Positions 8,572 to 17,316 of a stretch of DNA of 64,000 nt are shown one piece after another. The position numbers were made by a program, and so were the translations under genes. Position 1 is the stretch's first letter, and every line of letters begins with the position of its first letter. Source of the DNA: Pseudarthrobacter phenanthrenivorans Sphe3 (lineage in GTDB: Bacteria > Actinomycetota > Actinomycetes > Actinomycetales > Micrococcaceae); assembly GCF_000189535.1 (NCBI RefSeq), contig NC_015145.1, forward strand, positions 434,001-498,000, in the 5' to 3' direction. Under the pieces are notes generated by a model, which was given only the letters and a program-made list of their open reading frames with translations, made no database searches and was not told the DNA's origin.

Positions 8572-9354
8572 ATGACTGCCGATATCTCCGGAACAACAGC
8601 CCTCATCACCGGGGCCAGCGCAGGCCTCGGGTCCGAGTTCGCCCGCCAGCTCGCCGCCGCCGGCTGCAACCTGGTCCTGGTGGCACGGAACCGCGCCCGC
8701 CTCGAGGACAATGCGGCGGCGCTGGAACGGCGATACGGGATCACGGCTGAAGTACTCCCGGCTGACCTGACGGAGGACGCAGGCGTGGCCGCCGTCGTCG
8801 GACGCCTGTCCGATCCGCAACGGCCGGTGGGGATCCTCGTCAACAATGCCGGAATCGGGCTGCTGCACAATTTCGAGGACAACCACATCTCGGAGGAGAA
8901 AAAGCACCTGAAGCTGCACGGGGAAACTGCCATGGAGCTGACCCATGCGGCCTTGAAAGGGATGCTGGAGCGCGGCAGCGGCAGGATCATCAATGTGGCC
9001 AGCATCGCGGCGTTCCTGCCCCGCGGCACCTACTCCGCGGCCAAAGCCTGGCTGGTGAGTTTCAGCCGCTGGGCTAACCTGGCGTACGGGAAGCAGGGCG
9101 TCAAGGTCACGGCCGTATGCCCGGGGTTTACCCACACGGAATTCCACGACCGGATGGGCATGGACAAGTCGGTGGCGCCGTCGTGGGCTTGGCTGCACGC
9201 GGAGCGGGTGGTGCGGGAGGGCCTGGCGGACAATGAGCGGGGCAAGCCGGTGTCCATCCCGTCCAAGCGGTACAAGGTGGTGGCCGCTGTTGCGAGGGTG
9301 GCCCCGGCACGGCTAGTGGCGGGACCGCCCCGGAAACCGACGCAAGGAAGATAG
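8572..9354 (+). CDS. Short-chain dehydrogenase/reductase (classical SDR)
   Basis: A 260-residue SDR. The NAD(P) site T-G-A-S-A-G-L-G is at residues 13-20, N-N-A-G-I follows near 86, and the catalytic pair is in T-Y-S-A-A-K. The ending, with a long basic tail, resembles the DltE/YqjQ-like SDR subgroup; the substrate is unknown. A TAGGCT hexamer lies exactly six bases before the ATG, so the transcript is probably leaderless and separate from the des operon, which ends 26 bases upstream. Its last 42 bases overlap the convergent gene that ends at 9313. Confidence 0.85.
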   Translation: MTADISGTTALITGASAGLGSEFARQLAAAGCNLVLVARNRARLEDNAAALERRYGITAEVLPADLTEDAGVAAVVGRLSDPQRPVGILVNNAGIGLLHNFEDNHISEEKKHLKLHGETAMELTHAALKGMLERGSGRIINVASIAAFLPRGTYSAAKAWLVSFSRWANLAYGKQGVKVTAVCPGFTHTEFHDRMGMDKSVAPSWAWLHAERVVREGLADNERGKPVSIPSKRYKVVAAVARVAPARLVAGPPRKPTQGR

Positions 9355-10449
9355 CGTCAGCAGCGGGCCCACGCCAAGCAGTGCTGCGGTGGAGCGGGTT
9401 CCCGCCCTGCGGACCGCCACCACCACGAGGATCCCCACCAGCGCACCCACCAGGGTCTCCACGGCGCGCTCCAGGATCAGTACTCCGGGGTCGCTGGGGT
9501 GCGCGAGCTGGGTCATTAACAGGATTACCGGGGTAAAGGACACCATGGCCAGGCCGTAGTGGCGGGTCATGAACAGTTCGGTGGTGAACTGGAATACGAT
9601 CACCAGGAGCGCCAGCACCACAGCCTGCCTTCCAGGGAACAACCCCGCCAGGGACCATGGAACCGGAAGGATAACGGCAGCGGTCACCACCAGGCCCACG
9701 AAAGTACCCACAATGCGATGGATTCCACGGCGCACGCTGCTGGGGAGGTCAGCGCCGGCAAGGGGCACCGCGGCGGCGGCCATGGCCCAGTGCGGGTGGC
9801 CGCTTCCGCTGAGGACCCCGATGCCGCCCGCGGCACCTACGGCCGCCATGTAGCGGACCGCGTGGACCAGTTGTTCCCGCCCGCCGGCGCCAAGCGTGGC
9901 AGGAAGCCCCCGCGAGGCGCCGCGCTGCCAGGACCTGCTGCGGATCCAGCCCCCGAATCCCACCAGCATGGAGAACGCGGCGGACCCGGCCGCGATGAGC
10001 ATGGCAGCGTGCCACGGCACCACGGTAGGAACGGAGGCACAGGCGCCCAGTGCCAGGATTCCAAAGAACGGCCCGTTGGGCCTGAGCCGCACGCGGTCGG
10101 CAAAGACTGATCCCACAGCCGCGAGGACCGCTTCCATACCCACCAGCCACCACGAGTGGAGGTGGTTGACGGAGAGGAAGACGCCGACGGCCACGCCCCC
10201 GAGCAGGACGACGGCGGCCTGGGACTGGTGCCGGAGCCTCAGCTGGTGCGGCTCCGACCGCCCGTACATTCCCGTGAGCGCGCCGAATACGGCGTAGATG
10301 ATGAGATCGGTGCGGCCCGCTGCCAGGAGGAGCAGCGACGGAACCGCAACGCTGAGGGCCACCCGCATTGCAGCGAGGTGGTCGTTGTTGGCCGGCTCCA
10401 GCCGGTGCAGCGCGCGGACCTGCAGGAGGATGCGTTCCATGCCCACCAT
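9313..10449 (-). CDS. FUSC-family membrane protein (aromatic-acid-exporter-like)
   Basis: A 378-residue membrane protein with two sets of hydrophobic segments, about residues 30-140 and 195-330. The second half carries the H-P-H-W-A-M motif found at the start of FUSC_2-type repeats, then R-G-x-H-R-x-x-G-T-F-V-G. These proteins resemble half-length fusaric acid resistance or AaeB exporters, thought to release aromatic acids; the substrate here is not known. Start codons at 10449 and 10440 are both possible and neither has a clear ribosome site. The 3' end overlaps the SDR gene on the other strand by 42 bases. Confidence 0.78.
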   Translation of the reverse strand: MVGMERILLQVRALHRLEPANNDHLAAMRVALSVAVPSLLLLAAGRTDLIIYAVFGALTGMYGRSEPHQLRLRHQSQAAVVLLGGVAVGVFLSVNHLHSWWLVGMEAVLAAVGSVFADRVRLRPNGPFFGILALGACASVPTVVPWHAAMLIAAGSAAFSMLVGFGGWIRSRSWQRGASRGLPATLGAGGREQLVHAVRYMAAVGAAGGIGVLSGSGHPHWAMAAAAVPLAGADLPSSVRRGIHRIVGTFVGLVVTAAVILPVPWSLAGLFPGRQAVVLALLVIVFQFTTELFMTRHYGLAMVSFTPVILLMTQLAHPSDPGVLILERAVETLVGALVGILVVVAVRRAGTRSTAALLGVGPLLTLSSLRRFPGRSRH

Positions 10450-10558
10450 CCCTTGCTGCTGTCCGTACCGGCCTTCTGGAAGTTATCACCGGGTGGCGGG
10501 GACGGTCATTTCCACCAGGGTCCGCAGGACATGGAACGTCATTGTGACCGGCACGCCA

Positions 10559-10606
10559 AAGGCCCGCCCTGCGTGTTCCCCCAAGGAAACACGCGGGACG
10601 GGCCTT
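10559..10606 (-). terminator. Rho-independent terminator of the MHS symporter gene
   Basis: A long inverted repeat with arms at 10559-10577 and 10586-10606 (AAGGCCCG ... CGGGCCTT outer stem, GCGTGTT/AACACGC inner stem) and a short A/C-rich loop. It lies about 65 bases past the stop codon of the minus-strand symporter gene. On the minus strand the stem ends with TT before C-rich sequence. Confidence 0.75.
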
Positions 10607-10672
10607 CTGAGCGGGCCGGCCAATAACGGCTACAAGGCGACCGGGAGCGGACGCAGTGCTGCCTGCGGGACG

Positions 10673-12289
10673 CTAGGCGCCGGCAGGGACCTTGTCGGCG
10701 TCGCGTGAATCGGTGATGTCCTGTTCGTCGAACGGGAGTTCGTCCAGGTTGAGCAGCGGGTTCTCATCCTGCGTGGCAACAAGTTCGCGGGCCTCGGCCT
10801 GGGTGTCCACGCTGGGCATGGATCCAGGCAGCGGACGCTGGGCCGACTCCTTCAGGAAGTAAATTGCCACAGCACCCACCAGCGAGGTTGCCATCAGGTA
10901 GTACGCGGGCATCATGTCGTTCCCCGTGGCGCCGATGAGGGCTGCGACGATGAACGGCGTGGTGCCGCCAAAGATCGCCACCGAGAAGTTGTACGCGATG
11001 CCCATGGCTCCGTACCGGCTGGAGGTGGGGAACTGCGCCGGGAGGGCCGAGGCCAGGTTGGCAACGTAGAAGGTCACGGGGAACGCAATCAGCGCCAGGC
11101 CGGCAAGCGTGGACCAGATCTCACCGACGCCGATCAGCATGAAGGCCGGAATAGCCAGGACCACCGTGCTGACTGCCCCGATCCACAGGACGGGCCTGCG
11201 GCCGATCTTGTCGGACAGCTTCCCCGTCAGTGGGATGCAAAGGCTCATGACCACCAGGACGGGAATGGTCAGCAGGGTGCCATGGACCGGATCGTAGCCC
11301 TTGGACTCGGTGAGGTAGGTAGGCATGTACGAGGTGAGTGCATAGCCGGCCGTGTTGGCTGCGGCCACCAGGACCATGGCAACAATGATGGAGCGCCAGT
11401 AGGCCTTGACGATTCCCACCGGCCCCTTGGCCGTTGCCTGGTCAGAAGCGGCAGCATTCTTCGCAAGGTCCTCCTGGGCATCCAGGGTGGCCTGGAACTG
11501 CGGGGATTCCTCGATCTTGCTCCGGAAGTAAACGGCGATCAGGCCCAGCGGACCGGCGATCAGGAAGGGAATCCGCCAGCCCCATTCCTCCATGGTTTCC
11601 TGGCCAAGCGTCAGCTGCAGGGCCGAGACCAGGGCGGCGCCGATGGCGAAGCCCATGTAGCTGCCCAGGTCCAGGAAGCTGGCAAAGAAGCCGCGGCGTT
11701 TGTCGGGAGAGTACTCGCTGACGAATGTTGTGGCGCCGGCGTACTCACCGCCGGTGGAGAAGCCCTGGATGATCTTAAGGAGCACCAGGAGCCCGGCGGC
11801 CCATAGTCCGATCTGCGCGTATCCGGGCAGGAGGCCGATGGCGAACGTGCTTGCGGCCATCAGCATCAGCGTGGCGGCAAGGACCTTCTGCCGGCCCATC
11901 TTGTCACCCAGCCAGCCGAAGATCACGCCGCCCAGGGGGCGGGCGATGAATGTGGCGGCGAAGGTACCCAGCAGGAACAGGGTCTGGGTAGTGGGGTCGG
12001 ATTCCGGCAGGAACACAGGACCCATGGTGGTGATGAGGTAGCCGAAGACGCCCACGTCATACCATTCCATGGTGTTGCCCACGATTGTTCCGCCGAGGGC
12101 CTTCTTCAGCATGGGCTGGTCAACAACGTTGACATCCGACTCCTTGAGCCGGCGGCGCTTAAGGATATTCGGCTTCCGCTGGCCCTTGCCAAGGGCCGGC
12201 GCCGGTGCGCCTGGTGGTGTAGCTGGGTTGGTTCCGGAGGCGGTGTTAACGCCTGTGGAAGAGTCGGTCACGCTTCGGTCTGTGGGCAT
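10673..12289 (-). CDS. MHS-family MFS symporter (ProP-like, proline/betaine type)
   Basis: A 12-helix major facilitator of the metabolite:H+ symporter family. It has the family start (G-N-x-M-E-W-Y-D-V-G-V-F-G), the loop 2-3 motif G-W-L-G-D-K-M-G-R, and G-F-S-T-G-G-E-Y-A-G, as in glycine betaine/proline transporter ProP. An extended polar N-terminus of ~60 residues precedes helix 1, and a polar C-terminal tail of ~60 residues follows helix 12. The frame opens at 12313, but the ATG at 12289 has AGGAG eight bases upstream, so I chose it (538 residues). Uptake of an osmolyte or organic acid is inferred only from the family. Confidence 0.88.
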   Translation of the reverse strand: MPTDRSVTDSSTGVNTASGTNPATPPGAPAPALGKGQRKPNILKRRRLKESDVNVVDQPMLKKALGGTIVGNTMEWYDVGVFGYLITTMGPVFLPESDPTTQTLFLLGTFAATFIARPLGGVIFGWLGDKMGRQKVLAATLMLMAASTFAIGLLPGYAQIGLWAAGLLVLLKIIQGFSTGGEYAGATTFVSEYSPDKRRGFFASFLDLGSYMGFAIGAALVSALQLTLGQETMEEWGWRIPFLIAGPLGLIAVYFRSKIEESPQFQATLDAQEDLAKNAAASDQATAKGPVGIVKAYWRSIIVAMVLVAAANTAGYALTSYMPTYLTESKGYDPVHGTLLTIPVLVVMSLCIPLTGKLSDKIGRRPVLWIGAVSTVVLAIPAFMLIGVGEIWSTLAGLALIAFPVTFYVANLASALPAQFPTSSRYGAMGIAYNFSVAIFGGTTPFIVAALIGATGNDMMPAYYLMATSLVGAVAIYFLKESAQRPLPGSMPSVDTQAEARELVATQDENPLLNLDELPFDEQDITDSRDADKVPAGA

Positions 12290-12313
12290 TTGGGCCACTC
12301 CTGGGGAGGTCAT

Positions 12314-12908
12314 TTGCTTGCGACTTGTAGCTGCCCCGCTCCGGGCAGGCCTTCAATTTTACGCGAAAGCCATGGCGCATGAGCGCTTCATGCCGTAGGA
12401 TCGAGCTTTTTGGGCGCGTTATTGGCCGGGTTGGAGGAATTCTTTTCCCGGTTTTTCCCGCGCCATTACTGGGATGCACCGGGATCGCGCCCATTGTTAC
12501 CGAATCTTTTTCTGTTCCGGCCGCCACGGACACCATTTACGCCGGTATCGGGCCGGAAAAGTGACTCCGCCCACGCCTCCGCAACCATCCCTCCGGACTG
12601 CGGAAGCCGCCGTCGTGCCCTTCCCGGGCACATAAGCTGCCCCCTCACCTGCCGCGCCGGAGACCGGACCGGTCCAAGGGGTTCACAGGGGCGTCCCCGA
12701 TGCCTATGGTTATGCCATGGGAACACACTCTTTCTTGTAGCGCACGCCTGCGGCCTGGCACTTTCCGCCGCAGCATACGGTCCCCCGTCTAACGGATGCC
12801 GGTAACGGCATGCTCCGAACCCCAGATATTCGCTGGCAGGTCCTGCGGGCCCCAGGCCTCTCGGCCGATGCCGGCGACCCTTCATTTCACCGTGGAAAGG
12901 AAGAACAA
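12314..12908. other. 595-base stretch without a convincing gene
   Basis: No open frame here has both a ribosome site and plausible protein sequence. It holds a possible -10 (TAAAAT on the minus strand at 12357-12362) for the symporter. It also holds a 22-base sequence (12605-12626) repeated at 18186 and overlapping a GTGCCC/GGGCAC hairpin (12614-12630), and a leaderless-looking seven-codon ORF at 12717-12740. Confidence 0.5.
12717..12740 (+). other. Possible leaderless mini-ORF (MGTHSFL)
   Basis: TATGGT lies exactly six bases before an ATG that opens a seven-codon frame ending in TAG. The spacing matches the leaderless promoters of neighbouring genes. It could be a short upstream ORF in the transcript of the gene at 12909, or chance. 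Confidence 0.25.
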
Positions 12909-13169
12909 ATGGCTGACGAAAAACGCAAATCCGCCATCAACCCCGAGGTTGCGGACCACCTCGCCGCAGCAATGAACACGCCCGACCTGCCGGGCGCGGC
13001 GGCCCCGCTTTCCCCCATGGGAGCGGGCGGCCAACGCACCTGGCCGGATGGCAATGGAAAACGGCGGCACCCGAAGGAACGCGGTGCAGCCCATGGCCGG
13101 ATGGGCCAGGGAGCCGCGGTGACCGCGATCCACCGCACCAGCCGCCCGCAGATGCCGCACTCGTCCTAA
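12909..13169 (+). CDS. Small basic hydrophilic protein, unknown function
   Basis: An 86-residue protein with the start ATG at 12909 behind a good AAAGGAAG ribosome site. It begins M-A-D-E-K-R-K and is rich in Gly, Pro, Arg and His, with no hydrophobic segment and little predicted structure. I do not recognise a family. A strong hairpin terminator follows 40 bases after the stop, which supports a short independent transcript. It faces the ligD gene. Confidence 0.6.
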   Translation: MADEKRKSAINPEVADHLAAAMNTPDLPGAAAPLSPMGAGGQRTWPDGNGKRRHPKERGAAHGRMGQGAAVTAIHRTSRPQMPHSS

Positions 13170-13208
13170 GCAGGGCCTGCCCGGGACGCGCATAGGACCC
13201 GCACCCTA

Positions 13209-13244
13209 AACGTGGCGGCACCGGTCTTCCGGTGCCGCCACGTT
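13209..13244. terminator. Bidirectional hairpin terminator
   Basis: Perfect 16-base arms (left 13209-13224, right 13229-13244) around a TCTT loop, followed by TCTTCTTTG on the plus strand. It separates the small gene at 12909 from the convergent ligD gene. Confidence 0.85.
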
Positions 13245-13301
13245 CTTCTTTGCCCCAACGTACTCACGTGCCGCGGAACCACTCACGCGCCGCGAGACAT
13301 C

Positions 13302-15872
13302 TCAGCCCTCCCGGACCACCTCTGCCGGGTCCTTGTCCAGCCGCCACCCCCGCCACACCGGGTGTCGCAACCGCCCCGTTCCGGTCCACTCGCTGTAGGT
13401 CACCTCGCCCACCAGTTCCGGCGCTACCCAGTGGGCGTCCGCGGCATCCGGCCGCGGGACGTCCAGGAACGGCGACGTCTTCCGGGCCAGGCGGTCCACC
13501 GTCTGCCGCAGCTCGGCGAGCTCCCGGCCGCTGAAGCCGCTCCCCACCCGGCCCGCGTACTGCAGCTTCTTTCCGTCCGGGATGCCCACCAGCAGTGATC
13601 CCACGGTGTCCTCCCGGCCGCCCTTGCCCGGCCGCCAGCCGCCCACCACCACCTCCTGTGTCTGCTCCACCTTCAGCTTGATCCAGGTCCGGGTCCGCTG
13701 GCCGCTCACGTAGCGGCTGTCCGTGCGCTTGGCCATCACCCCTTCCAGCCCAAGTTCCCGGGCGCTGTCCAGGATGTCCTCCACCTGCTCCTCCAGGACG
13801 GGGGAAAGCTGGGCCGGGCAGCCCGCAGGGGTAAAGAAGTCCTCCAGCCGTTGCCGGCGCTTTGCGAGAGGCAGCCTCCGAAGGTCCGTGCCGTCGTCGT
13901 GCAGGAGGTCGAAGAGCATCAGCTGCACGGGGATGGCTTTCCGGGCCCGTTCGACGTCGGCCGGCCGGGTGAGCTTCATCCTGCCCTGGAGGAGGCCGAA
14001 GTCAGGCCGTCCTGCAGGTCCGACGGCGACGATCTCGCCGTCCGCCACGAACGGCCGCTCCGGCCAGCAGCTCCGGTCCGTGAACTCCGGGTAGGTCCTG
14101 GACACGTCGATGCCGTTGCGGCTGAAGATCCGTACTGCGCCGCCGTCACCCAGGACGATGGCGCGGACTCCGTCCCACTTGAGTTCAAACTGCCAGTTGC
14201 TGCCCTGTAGGTCGGCTGCGTCCCCGGAGGTTGCCATCATGGGCCGGTAGTCCTCCGGGGAGGGCGCCGCGCCCGCCGCTGCCACTGCAGAGGAGTCATC
14301 CGCCGTCGTTGCCGTCTTTGCCGGCGCTGTTTTCGTCGTCACCGGGTTCTTCGGCGCCTCGTCCTGCAGCGGCTCCCCGGCCGCCTCCGGCTGCCCCGCT
14401 TCCTCCTGCTCCCCCCGCGGGGACGCGTGCCTCCGCCTGCCGCCACGATGCTCCGGGTCCATGAGGTGGATGAGCCATTGCCCTTCAGATTCCTTGCCCT
14501 GTCCGCGGCCGGTGTGGATGAGGGCGAATTTCCGGGTGCCGCCCAGGCCGCCGCCCTCGGACCCCTTCAGGGTAACGATGACCTCCTTGCCGTTGATCCA
14601 CTTGTGCAGGTCATAGGTGCCGTGATCCCAGATGGTCATCTCGCCGGCACCATATTCCCCTTTGGGGATCGTCCCCTGGAAGGTGAGGTAGTCCATCGGG
14701 TGGTCCTCGGTCTGCACGGCCAGGTGGTTCTTTCCGCTGGACTCCGGGACGCCCTTGGGCAGGGCCCAGGACACCAGGACGCCTTCGTGCTCCAGCCGCA
14801 GGTCAAAGTGGAGGCGGCTGGCATGGTGCTCCTGGATTACGAATGCGTCCCCGCTGCCGGCAGCGCCGCTGAAGGGCTCCGGGGTGGCTTGGGGATCACG
14901 CATGGAACGGTACTTGGCCAGGCGGGGGTTGCCGTCGTGGCTGTCTTCCCGGTGTGCCGCCACGTCGTCGGCAGAATGTCCCGACGCACGGACGACGGCG
15001 GCAAACGGGTCAATGCCCTCCCTCACCCGCCGCATGACCTCGTGATAGTCCAGGTGGGTGAGGCCGGGGGAACCGATCTCCTCCCAAGTCCGGGGCGCAG
15101 CCACCATGGGGGTGGGGCGGCCGCGCAGGGAGTACGGGACGATGGTGGTCTTGGCTGCGTTGTTCTGGCTCCAGTCCACCAGGACTTTTCCCTTGCGGAG
15201 GGTCTTTTTCATGTCGCTGACGGCGAGGTCGGGATGGTCCGACTCGAGGGCGCGGGCGAGCTCACGGGCGAAGGCGGAGATCTGGTCCGAGGTCTGGCTC
15301 CGGTCCAGGGCGGCGTAAAGGTGGATGCCTTTGCTGCCGCTGGTCACGGGGACGGGATCCAGGCCAACATCCTCAAGGATTGAGCGGGCCAGGAGCGCCA
15401 CCTCCACGCATTCCTCGATTCCCGCGCCCTCGCCGGGATCCAGGTCCAGGACCAGCCGGTCAGGGTTCAGCTGGTTGCCGTGGGAATCCACCTGCCACTG
15501 CGGCACGTGGATTTCCAGGGAGTTGATCTGGCCGAACCAGGCTAGCGTGGCGGGATCGTTGACCATGGGGTAGTAGATGGTGCGGTCTTTGTGCGTGATG
15601 GCTGCCCGGGGGAGCCAGCCGGGCGCGGAGTCCTCGAGGTTCTTCTGGAAGAACACCTCTCCGGGTTTGTCTGCCGTCCCAACCCCGTTCACCCAGCGCT
15701 TCCTCGTGGCCGGCCGGTTGGCCGCCGCCGGGATCAGGACGTGTCCCACTGCCGCGTAGTAGGCCAGGACATCGGCCTTGGTGGTTCCGGTCTCCGGGTA
15801 GATCACTTTGTCCAGGTTGGTGAGGGTCAATTCCCTCCCGCCAACCCGGACACGCTCCTTAGCAGCGGGCAC
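13302..15872 (-). CDS. ligD: Multidomain ATP-dependent DNA ligase LigD (non-homologous end joining)
   Basis: An 856-residue protein with the order polymerase/primase (about 1-290), 3'-phosphoesterase (about 340-480) and ATP-dependent ligase (about 530-856), the same order as in mycobacteria. The polymerase carries L-D-L-D-P-G-E-G. The phosphoesterase shows H-H-A-S-R-L-H-F-D-L-R-L and P-K-G-E-Y-G-A-G. The ligase nucleotidyl lysine is K565 in E-L-K-W-D-G-V-R-A. A low-complexity Glu/Ala/Pro-rich linker separates the last two domains. The GTG start at 15872 has GGAGGTG upstream. It is divergent from ku across 40 bases, so both parts of the repair pathway share one control region. Confidence 0.96.
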   Translation of the reverse strand: MPAAKERVRVGGRELTLTNLDKVIYPETGTTKADVLAYYAAVGHVLIPAAANRPATRKRWVNGVGTADKPGEVFFQKNLEDSAPGWLPRAAITHKDRTIYYPMVNDPATLAWFGQINSLEIHVPQWQVDSHGNQLNPDRLVLDLDPGEGAGIEECVEVALLARSILEDVGLDPVPVTSGSKGIHLYAALDRSQTSDQISAFARELARALESDHPDLAVSDMKKTLRKGKVLVDWSQNNAAKTTIVPYSLRGRPTPMVAAPRTWEEIGSPGLTHLDYHEVMRRVREGIDPFAAVVRASGHSADDVAAHREDSHDGNPRLAKYRSMRDPQATPEPFSGAAGSGDAFVIQEHHASRLHFDLRLEHEGVLVSWALPKGVPESSGKNHLAVQTEDHPMDYLTFQGTIPKGEYGAGEMTIWDHGTYDLHKWINGKEVIVTLKGSEGGGLGGTRKFALIHTGRGQGKESEGQWLIHLMDPEHRGGRRRHASPRGEQEEAGQPEAAGEPLQDEAPKNPVTTKTAPAKTATTADDSSAVAAAGAAPSPEDYRPMMATSGDAADLQGSNWQFELKWDGVRAIVLGDGGAVRIFSRNGIDVSRTYPEFTDRSCWPERPFVADGEIVAVGPAGRPDFGLLQGRMKLTRPADVERARKAIPVQLMLFDLLHDDGTDLRRLPLAKRRQRLEDFFTPAGCPAQLSPVLEEQVEDILDSARELGLEGVMAKRTDSRYVSGQRTRTWIKLKVEQTQEVVVGGWRPGKGGREDTVGSLLVGIPDGKKLQYAGRVGSGFSGRELAELRQTVDRLARKTSPFLDVPRPDAADAHWVAPELVGEVTYSEWTGTGRLRHPVWRGWRLDKDPAEVVREG

Positions 15873-15912
15873 GGGTCTTCACCTCCGGGGCTGCGTGCTG
15901 TTGACTTGAGGA

Positions 15913-17121
15913 ATGAGAGCCATCTGGAAAGGTGCCATCGCGTTCGGCCTGGTCAACGTGCCCGTAAAGGTCTACAGCGCCACTGAGGATCATGACATCA
16001 GTCTGCACCAGGTCCACAATGCCGACGGCGGGAGGATCCGCTACCAGCGGCGGTGCGAGGTCTGCAGCCAGGTCATTGACTATTCGGACATCGAGAAGGC
16101 CTACGAGGAGGACGGCCGGACGGTGATCCTGTCCAAGGACGAGCTGAAGGCGATTCCGGCCGAAAACAGCCACGAGATCGAAGTGGTGCAGTTCGTCCCC
16201 TCCGAGCAGCTTGAGCCCATGATGTTCGAAAAGAGCTACTACCTGGAACCGGACTCCAAGTCGCCCAAAGCCTACGTGCTGCTGCGCAGCGCGCTGGAGG
16301 ACACGGACCGGGTGGCCATCGTCCAGTTCGCACTGCGCGATAAGACCCGGCTCGGAGCCCTGCGGATCAAGGACGATGTCCTGGTGCTCCAGGCGCTGCT
16401 GTGGCCGGACGAGGTACGCGAGGCGGACTTCCCGTCCCTTGAAACCTCCATCAAGATCTCCCCGCAGGAACGCGACATGTCCGCCGCCCTGGTGGAGTCG
16501 ATGGCCGCGGACTTTGATCCCGCCGCCTTCACTGACGATTACCAGGTGCAGCTCCGCCAGCTCATCGAAGCCAAGCTGGAGCAGGGAGACGCCCTGGACA
16601 CCGAAGAAACGTTCGGCGTGGAGGCCGGCGAAGGCAGCAAGGGTGAGGTGATCGACCTGATGGAGGCCTTGAAGCGGAGCCTCGACCGCAAACGCGGAGG
16701 CGGGCCGGCTGCCGCCGCTGCGGAGGGAAGTTCGGAGGAAGGCGGCACGGACTCCGGTGATGAGGATAGCGAAGAAGCCGCCAAGCCGGCGCGCAAGAGG
16801 CCTGCGGCCAGCCGTTCCACCGCCAGCAAAGCTGACGGCGGTACTTCGACGGAAGCCAAATCCGCAGCAGCCAAGTCCACCGCCAGCAAGTCCGGCGCTG
16901 CAAAAACCACCAAGTCCACGGCAACGAAGTCCAGCGACAGTGATACCGGCACAGGCAAAGCCGCGGCGGCCAAGTCCAGCGCGGCCAAGTCCACTACGGC
17001 CAAGTCCACGGGCGGGAAGACGGCCGCCAAGCCGGCGGCCAAGACCACCGCCGCCAAGAGCACTGTCGGAAAAACTACTGCCGGCAAGGCGACAGGCACC
17101 AGGGCGCGAAAGCCTGCGTGA
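15913..17121 (+). CDS. ku: Ku protein with long Lys/Ala/Ser/Thr-rich tail
   Basis: A 402-residue bacterial Ku, the DNA-end-binding homodimer that recruits LigD. The core covers residues 1 to ~255 (opening M-R-A-I-W-K-G-A-I-A-F-G-L, with C48-x-x-C51). From about residue 260 to the end the chain changes to an acidic stretch and then to some 110 residues of irregular K-S-T/A-A-K repeats ending in R-A-R-K-P-A. Most bacterial Ku proteins are under 320 residues; Lys-rich tails are known in some actinobacteria and bind DNA. The gene is divergent from ligD, with 40 bases between starts. Confidence 0.96.
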   Translation: MRAIWKGAIAFGLVNVPVKVYSATEDHDISLHQVHNADGGRIRYQRRCEVCSQVIDYSDIEKAYEEDGRTVILSKDELKAIPAENSHEIEVVQFVPSEQLEPMMFEKSYYLEPDSKSPKAYVLLRSALEDTDRVAIVQFALRDKTRLGALRIKDDVLVLQALLWPDEVREADFPSLETSIKISPQERDMSAALVESMAADFDPAAFTDDYQVQLRQLIEAKLEQGDALDTEETFGVEAGEGSKGEVIDLMEALKRSLDRKRGGGPAAAAAEGSSEEGGTDSGDEDSEEAAKPARKRPAASRSTASKADGGTSTEAKSAAAKSTASKSGAAKTTKSTATKSSDSDTGTGKAAAAKSSAAKSTTAKSTGGKTAAKPAAKTTAAKSTVGKTTAGKATGTRARKPA

Positions 17122-17316
17122 CTGTGTGCGGCCGGGGGCGCCGCTCCCTGCAGTAGATGCCATACACATGAAACTACTAAGCTTGCTTGGTTTCCGGTAG
17201 CGGATCCCTCTTTACAGTGGGGCCGCGTGCGTCCACAATGAGTCGCATCGCAGCCTCCGCTGTGCCAACAGCGTGCTGTCACTCACTCTGACCGGCCACA
17301 GGAGAGGGACTCGGAC

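Noticed and set aside
12466..12885. Minus-strand open frame of 139 codons in the gap before 12909
   Set aside because: Arg/Gly/Pro-rich, no ribosome site, no family resemblance; likely chance.
15859..17169. Minus-strand open frame of 436 codons
   Set aside because: Shadow of ku, made long by the repetitive Lys/Ala tail.
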